This document shows positions 55,094-62,869 of a stretch of 64,000 nt of DNA, piece after piece. Location of the stretch: assembly GCA_003167415.1 (NCBI GenBank), contig PMTF01000026.1:1-64000 (forward strand), given 5' to 3'. Below the pieces are notes generated by a model. It worked only from the letters and a program-made list of their open reading frames with translations, made no database searches and was not told where the DNA came from. The translations under genes were made by a program, and so were the position numbers. Every line of letters begins with the position of its first letter. Position 1 is the stretch's first letter. Source of the stretch: Acidimicrobiaceae bacterium. GTDB taxonomy: Bacteria; Actinomycetota; Acidimicrobiia; Acidimicrobiales; RAAP-2.

Positions 55094-57499
55094 ATGGCCA
55101 TAGCGATAGGAGACGACCTCCCACGCCTTCACGCTACGGGGCCCTTGACAGCTACCTCGCCACTCCCGTCGAACACCGTGATGGACGCGGGTTCGCCGGG
55201 CGAAGCGAGCATCAATTCATTCAGTACCGAGGCGACCACCAGGTGGATGTGGGTCGGATACACCGTACTGAGTCTGCTCATCGTCGCCTATCTCATTTCG
55301 CTCCTCGTTCGATCACCGATTCAGCAGTGGACGTGGCTCGATGGTTGGACGATCGGTGGCATCGAAGTGGCCGCGTCTTTGATGTGCATCACTCGGGGTC
55401 TCAACAAGCACCCCGGACGGGCCGCGCCACTAGCCCTGGGATTCGCGTTGCTCTCGTGGAGCATCGGCGACCTTCTTTTGACGTTCGAGTCGTTGGGTGG
55501 AAGGAATCCACCAACGCCGTCGTGGGCCGACCTCTTCTACCTTGGTTTCTACCCCCTCGCTTATATCGCGGCGGTGCAGTTACTGCGAAAGGCGATGGGA
55601 CGACTCTCTCGTCCGAACTGGCTGGACGGCCTGGTGGCCGGGCTCGGCGCGTCGGCGGTGTGCGCCGCGTTCGCCTTTCACGACATCGTGCACGCGGCCG
55701 GCGGCAGTGCGCTGTCGGCCGCGACGAACCTCGCCTACCCGGTCGGTGACCTCTTATTGCTGTCGCTGGTCATTGGTGGGACGGTTCTTCTCTCGGGACG
55801 GGGCACCACGCCCTGGTTCTTGTTGGCCGCCGGTATCTCACTCAACGTCTTTGGTGATACCTTCAACCTCTTTCAGAACGGCATCCTCGACTCGCGGGTG
55901 GGCACCGACGTCAACGCGATTGCCTGGCCGGTATCAATTGTGCTGATGTCCATGTCGGTCTGGCTCAAGCCTCGCTCCATTGACCCGATGCGCGTGCAGC
56001 GAACGGCGGGGTTCATGCTGCCGAGCGTGGCCGCCGTGGCCGGACTCTCGATCTTGGTCGCCGGCACCGTCCACCCGGTCACCCGCGTCGCCCTCGGCCT
56101 CGCGACGGCCACGCTGGTAGTCGTCGGCGCGCGACTCTCACTTTCGGCGCGCGATCTCCGACTGGTGACCGAAGAGCGCCATCGTCAGGCCCAAACGGAC
56201 GAACTCACCGGACTCGGCAATCGCCGCCACCTCTTGCAAGTGATTGACACGTACTTCACGGACTTCAATGACCCGTGGACGGTCGAGCGCACGTTGGCGT
56301 TTCTCTTCATTGACCTCAACCACTTCAAGGAGATCAACGACTCTTTCGGCCACCCGGCGGGTGACGAACTGCTTCGTCAACTTGGGCCCCGGCTGATGAG
56401 GGCCGTGCCCACGAGCGGATCCGTCTTTCGACTGGGCGGTGACGAACTGGCCGTCCTCTTAGTCGACGTCAACGCCGAAGAAGCGACGAAGGTGGCGCAG
56501 CGGATCATTGCCGAAGTCGTCGAGCCCTTCTTCTTGCACAAGATGAGCGCGAGTGTGGGCGCGAGTATCGGCATCGCTCTCGCCCCCCAGGACGCCACGG
56601 AAGGAACCGGATTGATGTGGTGCGCCGACACCGCGATGTACCGGGCCAAGCTGGGCAACGTCTCCCACGTCTTTTACGATCAGGGCATCGACGGCGGCGA
56701 GCAACAGCTCAACCTGGTTGAAGAGCTCCGCGACGCCGTCGAAGAGGGCAAATTCGTCCTCCACTACCAACCCCAGTTGGACTTGCGCACCGGCGAGATC
56801 CGCGCCGTGGAGGCGTTGATCCGCTGGCCGCACCCGCGCCTCGGTTTGGTCCCCCCACTCAAATTCATCCCCCTCGCCGAGGACGCGGGTCTCATGCAGG
56901 CACTCACCACCTGGGTGCTGGGCGAAGCCATGGCGCAGTGCGCCGCCTGGCGCTCGACCGGCCGCATGCTCGCCGTGTCGGTCAACGTCACCACGACGAA
57001 CTTGCTGCAAGAGGGCTTCACCGACCTCGTGGTCAACCTGCTCAAGCAGAACGGTCTACCGGGCGAGGCCCTGGTCATCGAAATTACCGAGACGAGCATC
57101 ATCACCGACTTCGCGCGCTCCAAGGCGGTCATCGAGGAACTGCGCGACCTCGACATCATCGTCTCGATCGATGACTTCGGCGCCGGCTTCACCTCACTCG
57201 CCTACCTCAGCAGCCTCGCGGTCGGTGAACTCAAGCTCGATCGCTCCTTCATCTCCGGTCTCGGGGGCGACGGCAAGGAGCGCGACCTCGAGCTCGTTCG
57301 CGCCACGATTCAGCTGGGCCACGACATGCGCCTTCGCGTGGTGGCCGAAGGCATCGAGGACGTAGCCACGTTGGACCTCTTGAGCGAGCTGGGCTGCGAC
57401 CTCGCGCAGGGTTACTACATCAGTCGTCCGATGCCCGCGAACAAATTGGCCTTCATGGCCAACGACTCGGCCATGCAGCCGGTCGGGGCGCCGTCGTAA
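55094..57499 (+). CDS. Membrane-anchored diguanylate cyclase/phosphodiesterase (GGDEF-EAL)
   Basis: An 801-residue c-di-GMP enzyme. Nine or so hydrophobic segments (about 50-350) form a sensor membrane domain. The GGDEF domain begins at TDELTGLGNRRHL; its active-site loop is RLGGDEL (448-452), Leu replacing the final Phe, and there is no RxxD inhibitory site before it. The EAL domain has EALIRW (573-578), NVTT, EITETS, IDDFGAGFTS, LKLDRSFI and AEGIED, so all metal and base residues for c-di-GMP hydrolysis are present. Both activities are possible. AAGGGGGG precedes the ATG. Confidence 0.94.
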   Translation: MAIAIGDDLPRLHATGPLTATSPLPSNTVMDAGSPGEASINSFSTEATTRWMWVGYTVLSLLIVAYLISLLVRSPIQQWTWLDGWTIGGIEVAASLMCITRGLNKHPGRAAPLALGFALLSWSIGDLLLTFESLGGRNPPTPSWADLFYLGFYPLAYIAAVQLLRKAMGRLSRPNWLDGLVAGLGASAVCAAFAFHDIVHAAGGSALSAATNLAYPVGDLLLLSLVIGGTVLLSGRGTTPWFLLAAGISLNVFGDTFNLFQNGILDSRVGTDVNAIAWPVSIVLMSMSVWLKPRSIDPMRVQRTAGFMLPSVAAVAGLSILVAGTVHPVTRVALGLATATLVVVGARLSLSARDLRLVTEERHRQAQTDELTGLGNRRHLLQVIDTYFTDFNDPWTVERTLAFLFIDLNHFKEINDSFGHPAGDELLRQLGPRLMRAVPTSGSVFRLGGDELAVLLVDVNAEEATKVAQRIIAEVVEPFFLHKMSASVGASIGIALAPQDATEGTGLMWCADTAMYRAKLGNVSHVFYDQGIDGGEQQLNLVEELRDAVEEGKFVLHYQPQLDLRTGEIRAVEALIRWPHPRLGLVPPLKFIPLAEDAGLMQALTTWVLGEAMAQCAAWRSTGRMLAVSVNVTTTNLLQEGFTDLVVNLLKQNGLPGEALVIEITETSIITDFARSKAVIEELRDLDIIVSIDDFGAGFTSLAYLSSLAVGELKLDRSFISGLGGDGKERDLELVRATIQLGHDMRLRVVAEGIEDVATLDLLSELGCDLAQGYYISRPMPANKLAFMANDSAMQPVGAPS

Positions 57500-57657
57500 C
57501 GCTAAAGATTCCAGCCGGTCTCTCGGCAAAGCGCGTCCCTTTCTCTCACGCCAAAACTTTTCTGTGGTGGCATCGTTTGACTTGATCGATACCGTGAACC
57601 GAAAAGACTCGAAGAGCGCGTAGCAAGGTACTGGGCATCGAGACCTGTCGATGTTGG

Positions 57658-57686
57658 TTGACGCGTCGGTGCGGGTGACGTACGGT
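57658..57686 (+). promoter_or_regulatory. Sigma-70-like promoter of the erm-like gene
   Basis: TTGACG (57658-57663), 17 bases and TACGGT (57681-57686). The expected start site, seven bases later, is the A of an ATG at 57693. No AT-rich WhiB7-type box lies just before the -35. Confidence 0.45.
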
Positions 57687-57692
57687 TGTCCC

Positions 57693-57758
57693 ATGACAAT
57701 GTTCACGATGGTCAGCCGTGTCCGAGCAACGGACACGGTGGGGATGGCATCGACTTGA
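57693..57758 (+). CDS. Leaderless 21-codon upstream ORF overlapping the erm-like gene
   Basis: ATG at 57693 opens MTMFTMVSRVRATDTVGMAST, stopping at TGA 57756-57758. It is in a different frame and overlaps the erm-like start by 41 bases. The predicted transcript begins at its first base, so it would be translated as a leaderless message and could couple or attenuate erm translation. Its existence rests on position and promoter only. Confidence 0.35.
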   Translation: MTMFTMVSRVRATDTVGMAST

Positions 57759-58278
57759 TAGTCAATGGGCTGAACGGCTCGTCGAAGACGCCGGTGTACA
57801 TCCCGGCGACCTTGTTCTGGACGTCGGTGCTGGTTCCGGCGCACTAACCGCTCCTCTCCTCCAACGAGGCGCCCGCGTTATTGCCTTCGAGCTACACCCA
57901 ACTCGTGCTCAGGAACTTCGATGCAAATTCGCCGACGCCAACGTCGTCGTCGTACGTGCCGACGGCGGCGACATTCGACTTCCTCGACGTCCCTTTCGAG
58001 TCGTGGCGAATCCACCGTTTGCGATTTCGGTGGCGTTGCTTCGGCGACTGACTGCCTCTGGTAGCCGACTCGAGCGCGCCGACGTAATTGTTCCGTGGCA
58101 CCTGGCTGAGCGCTGGGTCTCGGGAAAAGCTCCGGGATCCGGTCGTTGGAATGAGGAATATTACTGTTCGGTCGGACGTCCTTTACCGCGTTCCGCCTTC
58201 ACGCCACCACCGCCAAATGGCGTTGCGGTCTTGATTATTCAACGACGAGCGACGCTGGAGCGACGCTGGAGAATATGA
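57718..58278 (+). CDS. Erm(37)-like short 23S rRNA (adenine-N6) methyltransferase
   Basis: A 186-residue SAM methyltransferase. The start RWGWHRLDSQWAERLV, the SAM motif VLDVGAGSGALT, IAFELHP, the acidic VVRADGGDIRLP and the catalytic VVANPPFAIS motif match the Erm/KsgA family. Classical Erm proteins are about 250 residues with a helical C-terminal domain; this one stops after VAVLIIQRR, like the short mycobacterial Erm(37). Methylation of A2058 or neighbours would confer macrolide tolerance. GTG at 57718 lacks a good ribosome binding site and is overlapped by an upstream ORF. Confidence 0.83.
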   Translation: MSEQRTRWGWHRLDSQWAERLVEDAGVHPGDLVLDVGAGSGALTAPLLQRGARVIAFELHPTRAQELRCKFADANVVVVRADGGDIRLPRRPFRVVANPPFAISVALLRRLTASGSRLERADVIVPWHLAERWVSGKAPGSGRWNEEYYCSVGRPLPRSAFTPPPPNGVAVLIIQRRATLERRWRI

Positions 58279-58371
58279 CGAAAGTGGCGCGTGGATTCCC
58301 TTTTTGAGGGGGACACGTCACTCGAGATCCTGCCGTCGTAATGTGGTCTCGCGGACGTTAGAATCCGGTTC

Positions 58372-59508
58372 ATGCGAGTCCTCCCCAGGAAGCAAAGGAC
58401 TGTCAGGTGGTTCGGCATGTTCATCGCGGCCGCAACTTGTGCGAGCATACTTCCAGCGCAGCTGGCGAGCGGAGTTGGCAGCACGGGTGCCCTCGAATTC
58501 GACTCGCCCTCCGGTTTGGCCTTTGGCGGTGGTCACCTGTGGGTATCCAATGAAATGGGTAACTCGGTTTCGGAAATTAATCCGACCAATGGTTTGTGGA
58601 TCGCCACCTTGAATTCCAAGATCTACAGATTCCAGAGACCAACAGCGATCACCCGATATGGACCGTATCTATTCGTAGCCAACGCCGTCGGATCGGTCAG
58701 CGAACTACGAGCGAGCAACGGTGCCTTCATTCGAATAATCTCCGGTGCGCGCTACCACTTCGTCAACCCGGTAGCGATCGAAGCGGCCGGGACTTTGATC
58801 CTCGTGCTCAATGCCGGGCGGCCCAACGCCGCCGGGACAAGCGCGGGATCAATCACCGAGATTCGTGCTTCTTCAGGGTCCCTGGTACGCACCGTGTCGG
58901 GCTCCCGCTTCGCCTTCTCGGATCCGATGGCCTTCGCCGTATCCGGTGCCGACGTCTTCGTCGCCGACAAGGGCGACAACTCGGTGACCGAAGTGCGCAT
59001 CACCACCGGCCGTTTGGTCCGGGTCGTCGCACAACAGGGGTTGAGTGCTCCCGACGGCATCGCCGTCGAAGACGGCAACGCCTGGGTGTCCGATAGCGCC
59101 AGCAGTGCGGCCACCGAAATCGCCACGGGCACGGGCACCGTGATCACCACCGTGACGGACGCCGAAGGTAGTTACGGTTTCGGAACTCCATCGATGGTGA
59201 TCGGCACGGGCGGCAACGTGTACGTGGCCAGTCCCTTTGGGAGCAGTCCCATGGTGACCAAGTTGTCCGCCACCAGCGGCCAACCCAGTTGGTTCATGTG
59301 CAATACCAACGGTCCGTATTACTTCAGCCTGCTCTCCGCCTTCGCGGTCTCCGGTAGTGATTTATGGGTGGCCAGTCGTTCGGGCGCCAACAGCGCGACA
59401 CCGGGTGCACGATCGGGATCGCTCACCGAACTGTCGACCGGCGACGGCTCACTGATCGCCACCGTGCCGATTCCAACGACCGTCGCCACCACAACGACAT
59501 TGCCCTAG
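58372..59508 (+). CDS. Secreted beta-propeller protein
   Basis: A 378-residue precursor. RKQRTVRWFGMFIAAATCASILPAQLASG is a signal peptide. The rest is a repeat of about 40-50 residues per blade with the patterns SPSGLAFGGGHLWVSNE, NPVAIEAAGTLILVLN, DPMAFAVSGADVFVAD, APDGIAVEDGNAWVSD and LSAFAVSGSDLWVAS, typical of NHL/YVTN-like propellers. It ends in a Thr-rich tail (TTVATTTTLP). Ligand unknown. It is the last gene before the tRNA-Val remnant. Confidence 0.85.
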   Translation: MRVLPRKQRTVRWFGMFIAAATCASILPAQLASGVGSTGALEFDSPSGLAFGGGHLWVSNEMGNSVSEINPTNGLWIATLNSKIYRFQRPTAITRYGPYLFVANAVGSVSELRASNGAFIRIISGARYHFVNPVAIEAAGTLILVLNAGRPNAAGTSAGSITEIRASSGSLVRTVSGSRFAFSDPMAFAVSGADVFVADKGDNSVTEVRITTGRLVRVVAQQGLSAPDGIAVEDGNAWVSDSASSAATEIATGTGTVITTVTDAEGSYGFGTPSMVIGTGGNVYVASPFGSSPMVTKLSATSGQPSWFMCNTNGPYYFSLLSAFAVSGSDLWVASRSGANSATPGARSGSLTELSTGDGSLIATVPIPTTVATTTTLP

Positions 59509-59751
59509 ATACTGAACAGTGGGGCGAGGGAATCTGACGTTCCATCGTTTTTGGGAGATCCAACTGCGGATGAAGTCAGCACATGGAGTCCCACGCGTCA
59601 CCAAAACTGTGGCCTATTGAGCGGCCCTGCCTGAGTCGCCAGATCTTTAGCGTTGGCGATATCGAATGGTGGTGCGCTGACCGCGCGCGAAGATCAGCGT
59701 AAGCCGTAACACAAGTCCTGAACTCATGCAGAATTCTGCAACATCACAAAG

Positions 59752-59793
59752 TGGGCGCTGAGGGACTCGAACCCCCGACCTGCTGAGTGTAAA
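59752..59793 (-). other. tRNA-Val(UAC) 3' half: element attachment site
   Basis: Read on the minus strand, 59793-59752 gives the anticodon loop TTTACAC (anticodon TAC), the stem strand TCAGC, variable loop AGGTC, T-arm GGGGG-TTCGAGT-CCCTC, acceptor strand AGCGCCC and discriminator A. CCA is not encoded. The D-arm and 5' acceptor strand are absent. A 42-nt 3' half starting at the anticodon loop is what remains at one end when a tyrosine-integrase element inserts in a tRNA gene. By orientation the element lies to the right. Otherwise 59509-59843 holds no gene. Confidence 0.85.
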
Positions 59794-59843
59794 TGGGAAT
59801 CAATTCGTCGTCGTAGGTCGTCGATGGTCGATTTTGTCGAAAT

Positions 59844-60278
59844 TTACTGGACTTTCCGTCGCCCCTGGTCGGTTCTGTCGTGCACCGTCGGATCGGTGTG
59901 AGGGATGTTTTGAGGGATGAATCGCGGCGCTCTTCTCCTCTCGAGCTCTCCGATGTTTATCTGGTTACCGCGCTCGGCTCCCTCTGGTCCAGGTGACGGC
60001 ATGGGTTCACTGATCTCTTCACCAGCGAGGAGTCGACGCACAATCCACTGCAGATGCTCGATCAAGACGTCCGAAACTCCTTCGGGTGGCGCGATCTCCG
60101 TGATCGCACCGTCGAGAACGACGAGTGTCTCTGAGGCCAGCGCCGACGCTCGGGTCGCGGTAATCACGCCCCAAGAATTCGCAAGGGTAACGAGAGGAAA
60201 ACAGAGACGATCGTCAGGCGTGCCGTGAAGCATTGAGCCAACAATGGCACTCGCTTCAACTGCCGCCTTCGACTTCAC
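59844..60278 (-). CDS. Hypothetical protein next to the att site
   Basis: A 144-residue frame starting at GTG 60278, with AAGG upstream. It is Ala/Glu/Ile/Leu-rich with VSDVLIEHLQWIVRRLLAGEEIS in the middle and a charged Pro-rich tail. No tyrosine-recombinase motif (R..HxxR..Y) is seen, though it lies where an integrase gene would be expected. Coding status is moderately likely from codon use and direction. Confidence 0.4.
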   Translation of the reverse strand: MKSKAAVEASAIVGSMLHGTPDDRLCFPLVTLANSWGVITATRASALASETLVVLDGAITEIAPPEGVSDVLIEHLQWIVRRLLAGEEISEPMPSPGPEGAERGNQINIGELERRRAPRFIPQNIPHTDPTVHDRTDQGRRKVQ

Positions 60279-60378
60279 ACACGCACCTTGTCCTCACCAC
60301 CAGCGTAGAGAGTCAGCGCTTCGGAAGTATCACGTCGGCGACTCATTGGACACCATACGGCACCGAAACCCCGGATTC

Positions 60379-60609
60379 CTAAGCGCCACCGTCCGAAGCG
60401 TCGGCGTCGGCCGTGCCCCCGAGCAGGAACCTCTCCAAGTGGATCTTCGTCACGCGACAACGGTGGCCAATCTGTAGCACCGGCAATGGAAACTCACCCC
60501 GCCGATACAACTCCGATGCGGTGCTCCGATGGATTCCGAGCACGAGGGCAGCGTCCGCGAGGCTCAGAGTGGCACACGCATTCATGTCGATACGGGTTGG
60601 ATCATTCAC
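60379..60609 (-). CDS. Excisionase-like helix-turn-helix protein
   Basis: A 76-residue DNA-binding protein. ATLSLADAALVLGIHRST forms the first helices, ASELYRRGEFPLPVLQIGHR the recognition part and wing, and VTKIHLERFLLG the final helix, the pattern of MerR/Xis-type proteins encoded before actinobacterial integrases. The GTG start overlaps the upstream stop (GTGA). It would direct excision or repress the element, but the integrase gene is missing downstream. Confidence 0.82.
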   Translation of the reverse strand: MNDPTRIDMNACATLSLADAALVLGIHRSTASELYRRGEFPLPVLQIGHRCRVTKIHLERFLLGGTADADASDGGA

Positions 60610-60845
60610 AGAGACACGCCCACAGCGAGTTCTTTGGTCGCACGTCCGAGACGATCGACGCTTTCGATCCGGTCCCGTTCAATGAATCCATACGCGCCGC
60701 GCGATCGTCTGACGGAAATCGCCTCTCGGACATCAAAAATGGAAATGGTCGCTGCAGGCGCCGATTGAAATGCGATGGGATGATCGGCCAGAGCCGTCTT
60801 GATGTCCGTGTCGTACGTGACGATATGTGAGATTCTCTTAGTCAC
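60606..60845 (-). CDS. Small protein co-transcribed with the excisionase-like gene
   Basis: A 79-residue protein (MTKRISHIVTYDTDIKTALA start) with an Arg-rich centre, VRRSRGAYGFIERDRIE. The GTG at 60845 has GGGGAGAG seven bases upstream, and its stop overlaps the excisionase start by GTGA, so it is a genuine operon partner. Family not recognised; it may be a DNA-binding or regulatory protein. Confidence 0.6.
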   Translation of the reverse strand: MTKRISHIVTYDTDIKTALADHPIAFQSAPAATISIFDVREAISVRRSRGAYGFIERDRIESVDRLGRATKELAVGVSL

Positions 60846-61475
60846 CGCTCTCCCCTGTATCTCAAGTTCACGGTGCGCGCAGCTGTTACCTGCCCGCGGC
60901 GCCGTCACAAACCGGAACGTCCAGAAGAAACACGTGGACGCCTCCATCGATCGATCATCACGTCGTTGGTCATCCGGTACTCCCGTCAATTTATCTGTAC
61001 CGCACCAACGGTCGCGCCCACTCGGGATTGCAACGGGAGACTTTCGATGATTCAACGAGTACGGTAGTCACCCCTTCGTCATGGCCGTGTTCGAAAACAC
61101 CCGAAACGTCCGCGCACCACTCTTGGACACCACGCTCGGTTACCACGCCGCAATCCAGATTGTGCTCAAATAAGCGAAACGCCAGTTTCTTCGTGGGCGG
61201 CTGGGGTCCGAGGGGGCGCCCTGGCCTCTGGAGGGGGCGGGCCCTGGCCTCTGAGGGGGCGCCCTGGCCTCTGAGGGGGCACTGAGGGGTTCTGAGGGGT
61301 TCTGGGGTCTGAGGTTCCATAGTTTCTGGGATATAAAACTGACGGAAATGGGTAACAAGGGAGACGCCCGGGGAGCACCATCGAGCCGAATTGCTGTGTT
61401 ACATGCTCATGAGATGTTTAATGAGCGACGGCGCGCCAGAACGACATATAGACGATTACGGAGGCTAGTAAGACA
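60846..61475. other. 630-bp gap with no firm gene
   Basis: A minus-strand frame ending at 60991 looks protein-like over its last 60 codons (up to about 61170) but has no plausible start. From 61210 to about 61310 lies a GC-rich tandem repeat. The final 100 bases are AT-richer and lead to the peptidase gene, with GGAGG 11 bases before its ATG. Confidence 0.6.
61210..61302 (+). repeat. GC-rich tandem repeat (20-22 bp units, then 10-bp units)
   Basis: Three units based on GAGGGGGCGCCCTGGCCTCT (61210-61230, 61231-61252, 61253-61272) and a partial fourth are followed by two copies of TGAGGGGTTC (61283-61302). Unit lengths differ by insertions of 1-2 bases, so it is not coding in a stable frame. 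Confidence 0.85.
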
Positions 61476-62198
61476 ATGATAACTTTCGCTATTCGTCGCA
61501 AACTGACATTGCTGCTGGCGATGCTGCTCGTCCTTGGTGGTCTTTCGGTCTTGATTGCGATTCAAGAAAAGAGGAGCATACATACAACGCCTAACTGGGC
61601 CGGTTACGTAATGCAAGACACAAACGGAGTGGCAATCGTGTCGGCCACTTGGACTGTTCCTATTCTCGATTGTCGGATCACACCGAATGCGTTCTCCGCT
61701 GCTTGGGTCGGAGTTGGTGGATTCGGTCACGACGAAATCTGGCCGTTTCCGCAAGCGGGCTCAGATTCGAACTGCGTAAATGGCGACCAGGTCAACGACT
61801 ACTGGTGTAGTCATCAAACGTTCAAGCAATATGTCGTCTCTTCGGGTGACCTAATCGAAACCAGAGTATTTCGGGAACACGAAACGTGGTTTTGTTCGGT
61901 TAAGGACGTGACGGCAAAGAGATCCGACACGAAGATGATGAACTACAAATATGACGGCATAACTGGAACATCTGAGTGGATAGTTGAGAGTACAACAATC
62001 TCCAAAGGGGGCAAGTCAAAGATAGGCAAACTCGCCGACTTCGGAAGACTGACTTTCAATGACATGAACATTTCCCCCGGAAGACTCAAGCCCGGCGATG
62101 AAGAGTCTCAGGATGACATCGTGATGACTGGTCCAAATGGCCGAGTCATCGCCTCTCCCTCCTGGTCGGCCGAAGCGATGACGATCTTCTACAAGTGA
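61476..62198 (+). CDS. Peptidase family G1 (glutamic/eqolisin-like) protein, membrane-anchored or secreted
   Basis: A 240-residue protein. Residues 10-30 are a hydrophobic signal/anchor. NWAGYV (40-45), SATWTVP (56-62) and WVGVGGFG (77-84) are the opening strands of the G1 beta-sandwich. Gln93 (PFPQAGSDSNC) and Glu167 (TSEWIVES) match the catalytic Gln/Glu dyad of scytalidoglutamic peptidase, and LADFGRLTFNDM closes the fold. G1 enzymes cut proteins at acid pH. There is no long propeptide. The gene is visibly lower in GC than the chromosome around it, suggesting transfer. Confidence 0.82.
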   Translation: MITFAIRRKLTLLLAMLLVLGGLSVLIAIQEKRSIHTTPNWAGYVMQDTNGVAIVSATWTVPILDCRITPNAFSAAWVGVGGFGHDEIWPFPQAGSDSNCVNGDQVNDYWCSHQTFKQYVVSSGDLIETRVFREHETWFCSVKDVTAKRSDTKMMNYKYDGITGTSEWIVESTTISKGGKSKIGKLADFGRLTFNDMNISPGRLKPGDEESQDDIVMTGPNGRVIASPSWSAEAMTIFYK

Positions 62199-62501
62199 CG
62201 AGGTCGGAGAGACGACGGGGCATATTTCCTTCAAGTGTGATGAACAGGCAACTGACGAGGCCGTCAGGTTGTCCAAGGGATGGGGTCGACTTCAATTCTC
62301 GAGGTCCGTAAACCCACTTCGCGGATGTCGAGTTCGCAAGCGGGCGCAACTACGCATCTGAAGCTCTTCACCGACCTTCGGAACTAAATTCGAAACACCC
62401 ATGAGCGCGATGCATAACGACCTCGTCGCCATTCGGCGCCGGCTCGCTTCGGCGGACCGCAATGACTACCACTGACGTTGCTCGAAGGTGCTGGTGCCCA
62501 A

Positions 62502-62801
62502 CTAGACAGACTTAACCAGTGTGCCAACGGTGACGTGCGGCCAACTAAGACCATTGAAGTTGAGTAACACGGTCTACGAGTATTGAAGTTGAAGGAAAGT
62601 TGCTACGCTCGGGTTTTTCACACTTTCAAGCCAAAACGTCGCCGTCACTTCAGCGACATCGGCGTTGGGTACGAGAAATGGGATATTGCCAATAGCTCCG
62701 AGAGCGGCCTGCCCTTCAGTAGTCACGCCACCGGCGCTCACTTCAATTTGAATTGCTTCCACGATTGCGAATCCTTTAACGGCAGCTTCAGCGCAATCAA
62801 C
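62502..62801 (-). pseudogene. Decayed gene fragment with an in-frame amber codon
   Basis: One minus-strand frame runs VDCAEAAVKGFAIVEAIQIE (62801) through VTATFWLESVKNP and FLQLQYS to TAG at 62576-62574. It continues in the same frame as TVLLNFNGLSWPHVTVGTLV to a second TAG (62502-62504). Hydrophobic alternation and composition are protein-like on both sides of the first TAG, which could be a former CAG. A TGA precedes 62801. It looks like the C-terminal part of a beta-rich protein; family not named. Confidence 0.5.
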
Positions 62802-62869
62802 TCACTTGCGGCGAAGCGGTAACAACATTGAGAGAACTGCATATGTCGTGTCACGATCCGGACGCACGA

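Noticed and set aside
57600-57658. WhiB7-type promoter box for the erm-like gene
   Set aside because: The bases just upstream of the -35 are not AT-rich as a WhiB7 site would need.
60991-61170. Minus-strand coding segment ending at 60991
   Set aside because: The composition is protein-like, but there is no start codon with a ribosome binding site and the frame runs into the tandem repeat; it may be a remnant.
61210-61302. Possible CRISPR array
   Set aside because: Units of 20-22 bp are adjacent without unique spacers, and no cas genes are near.
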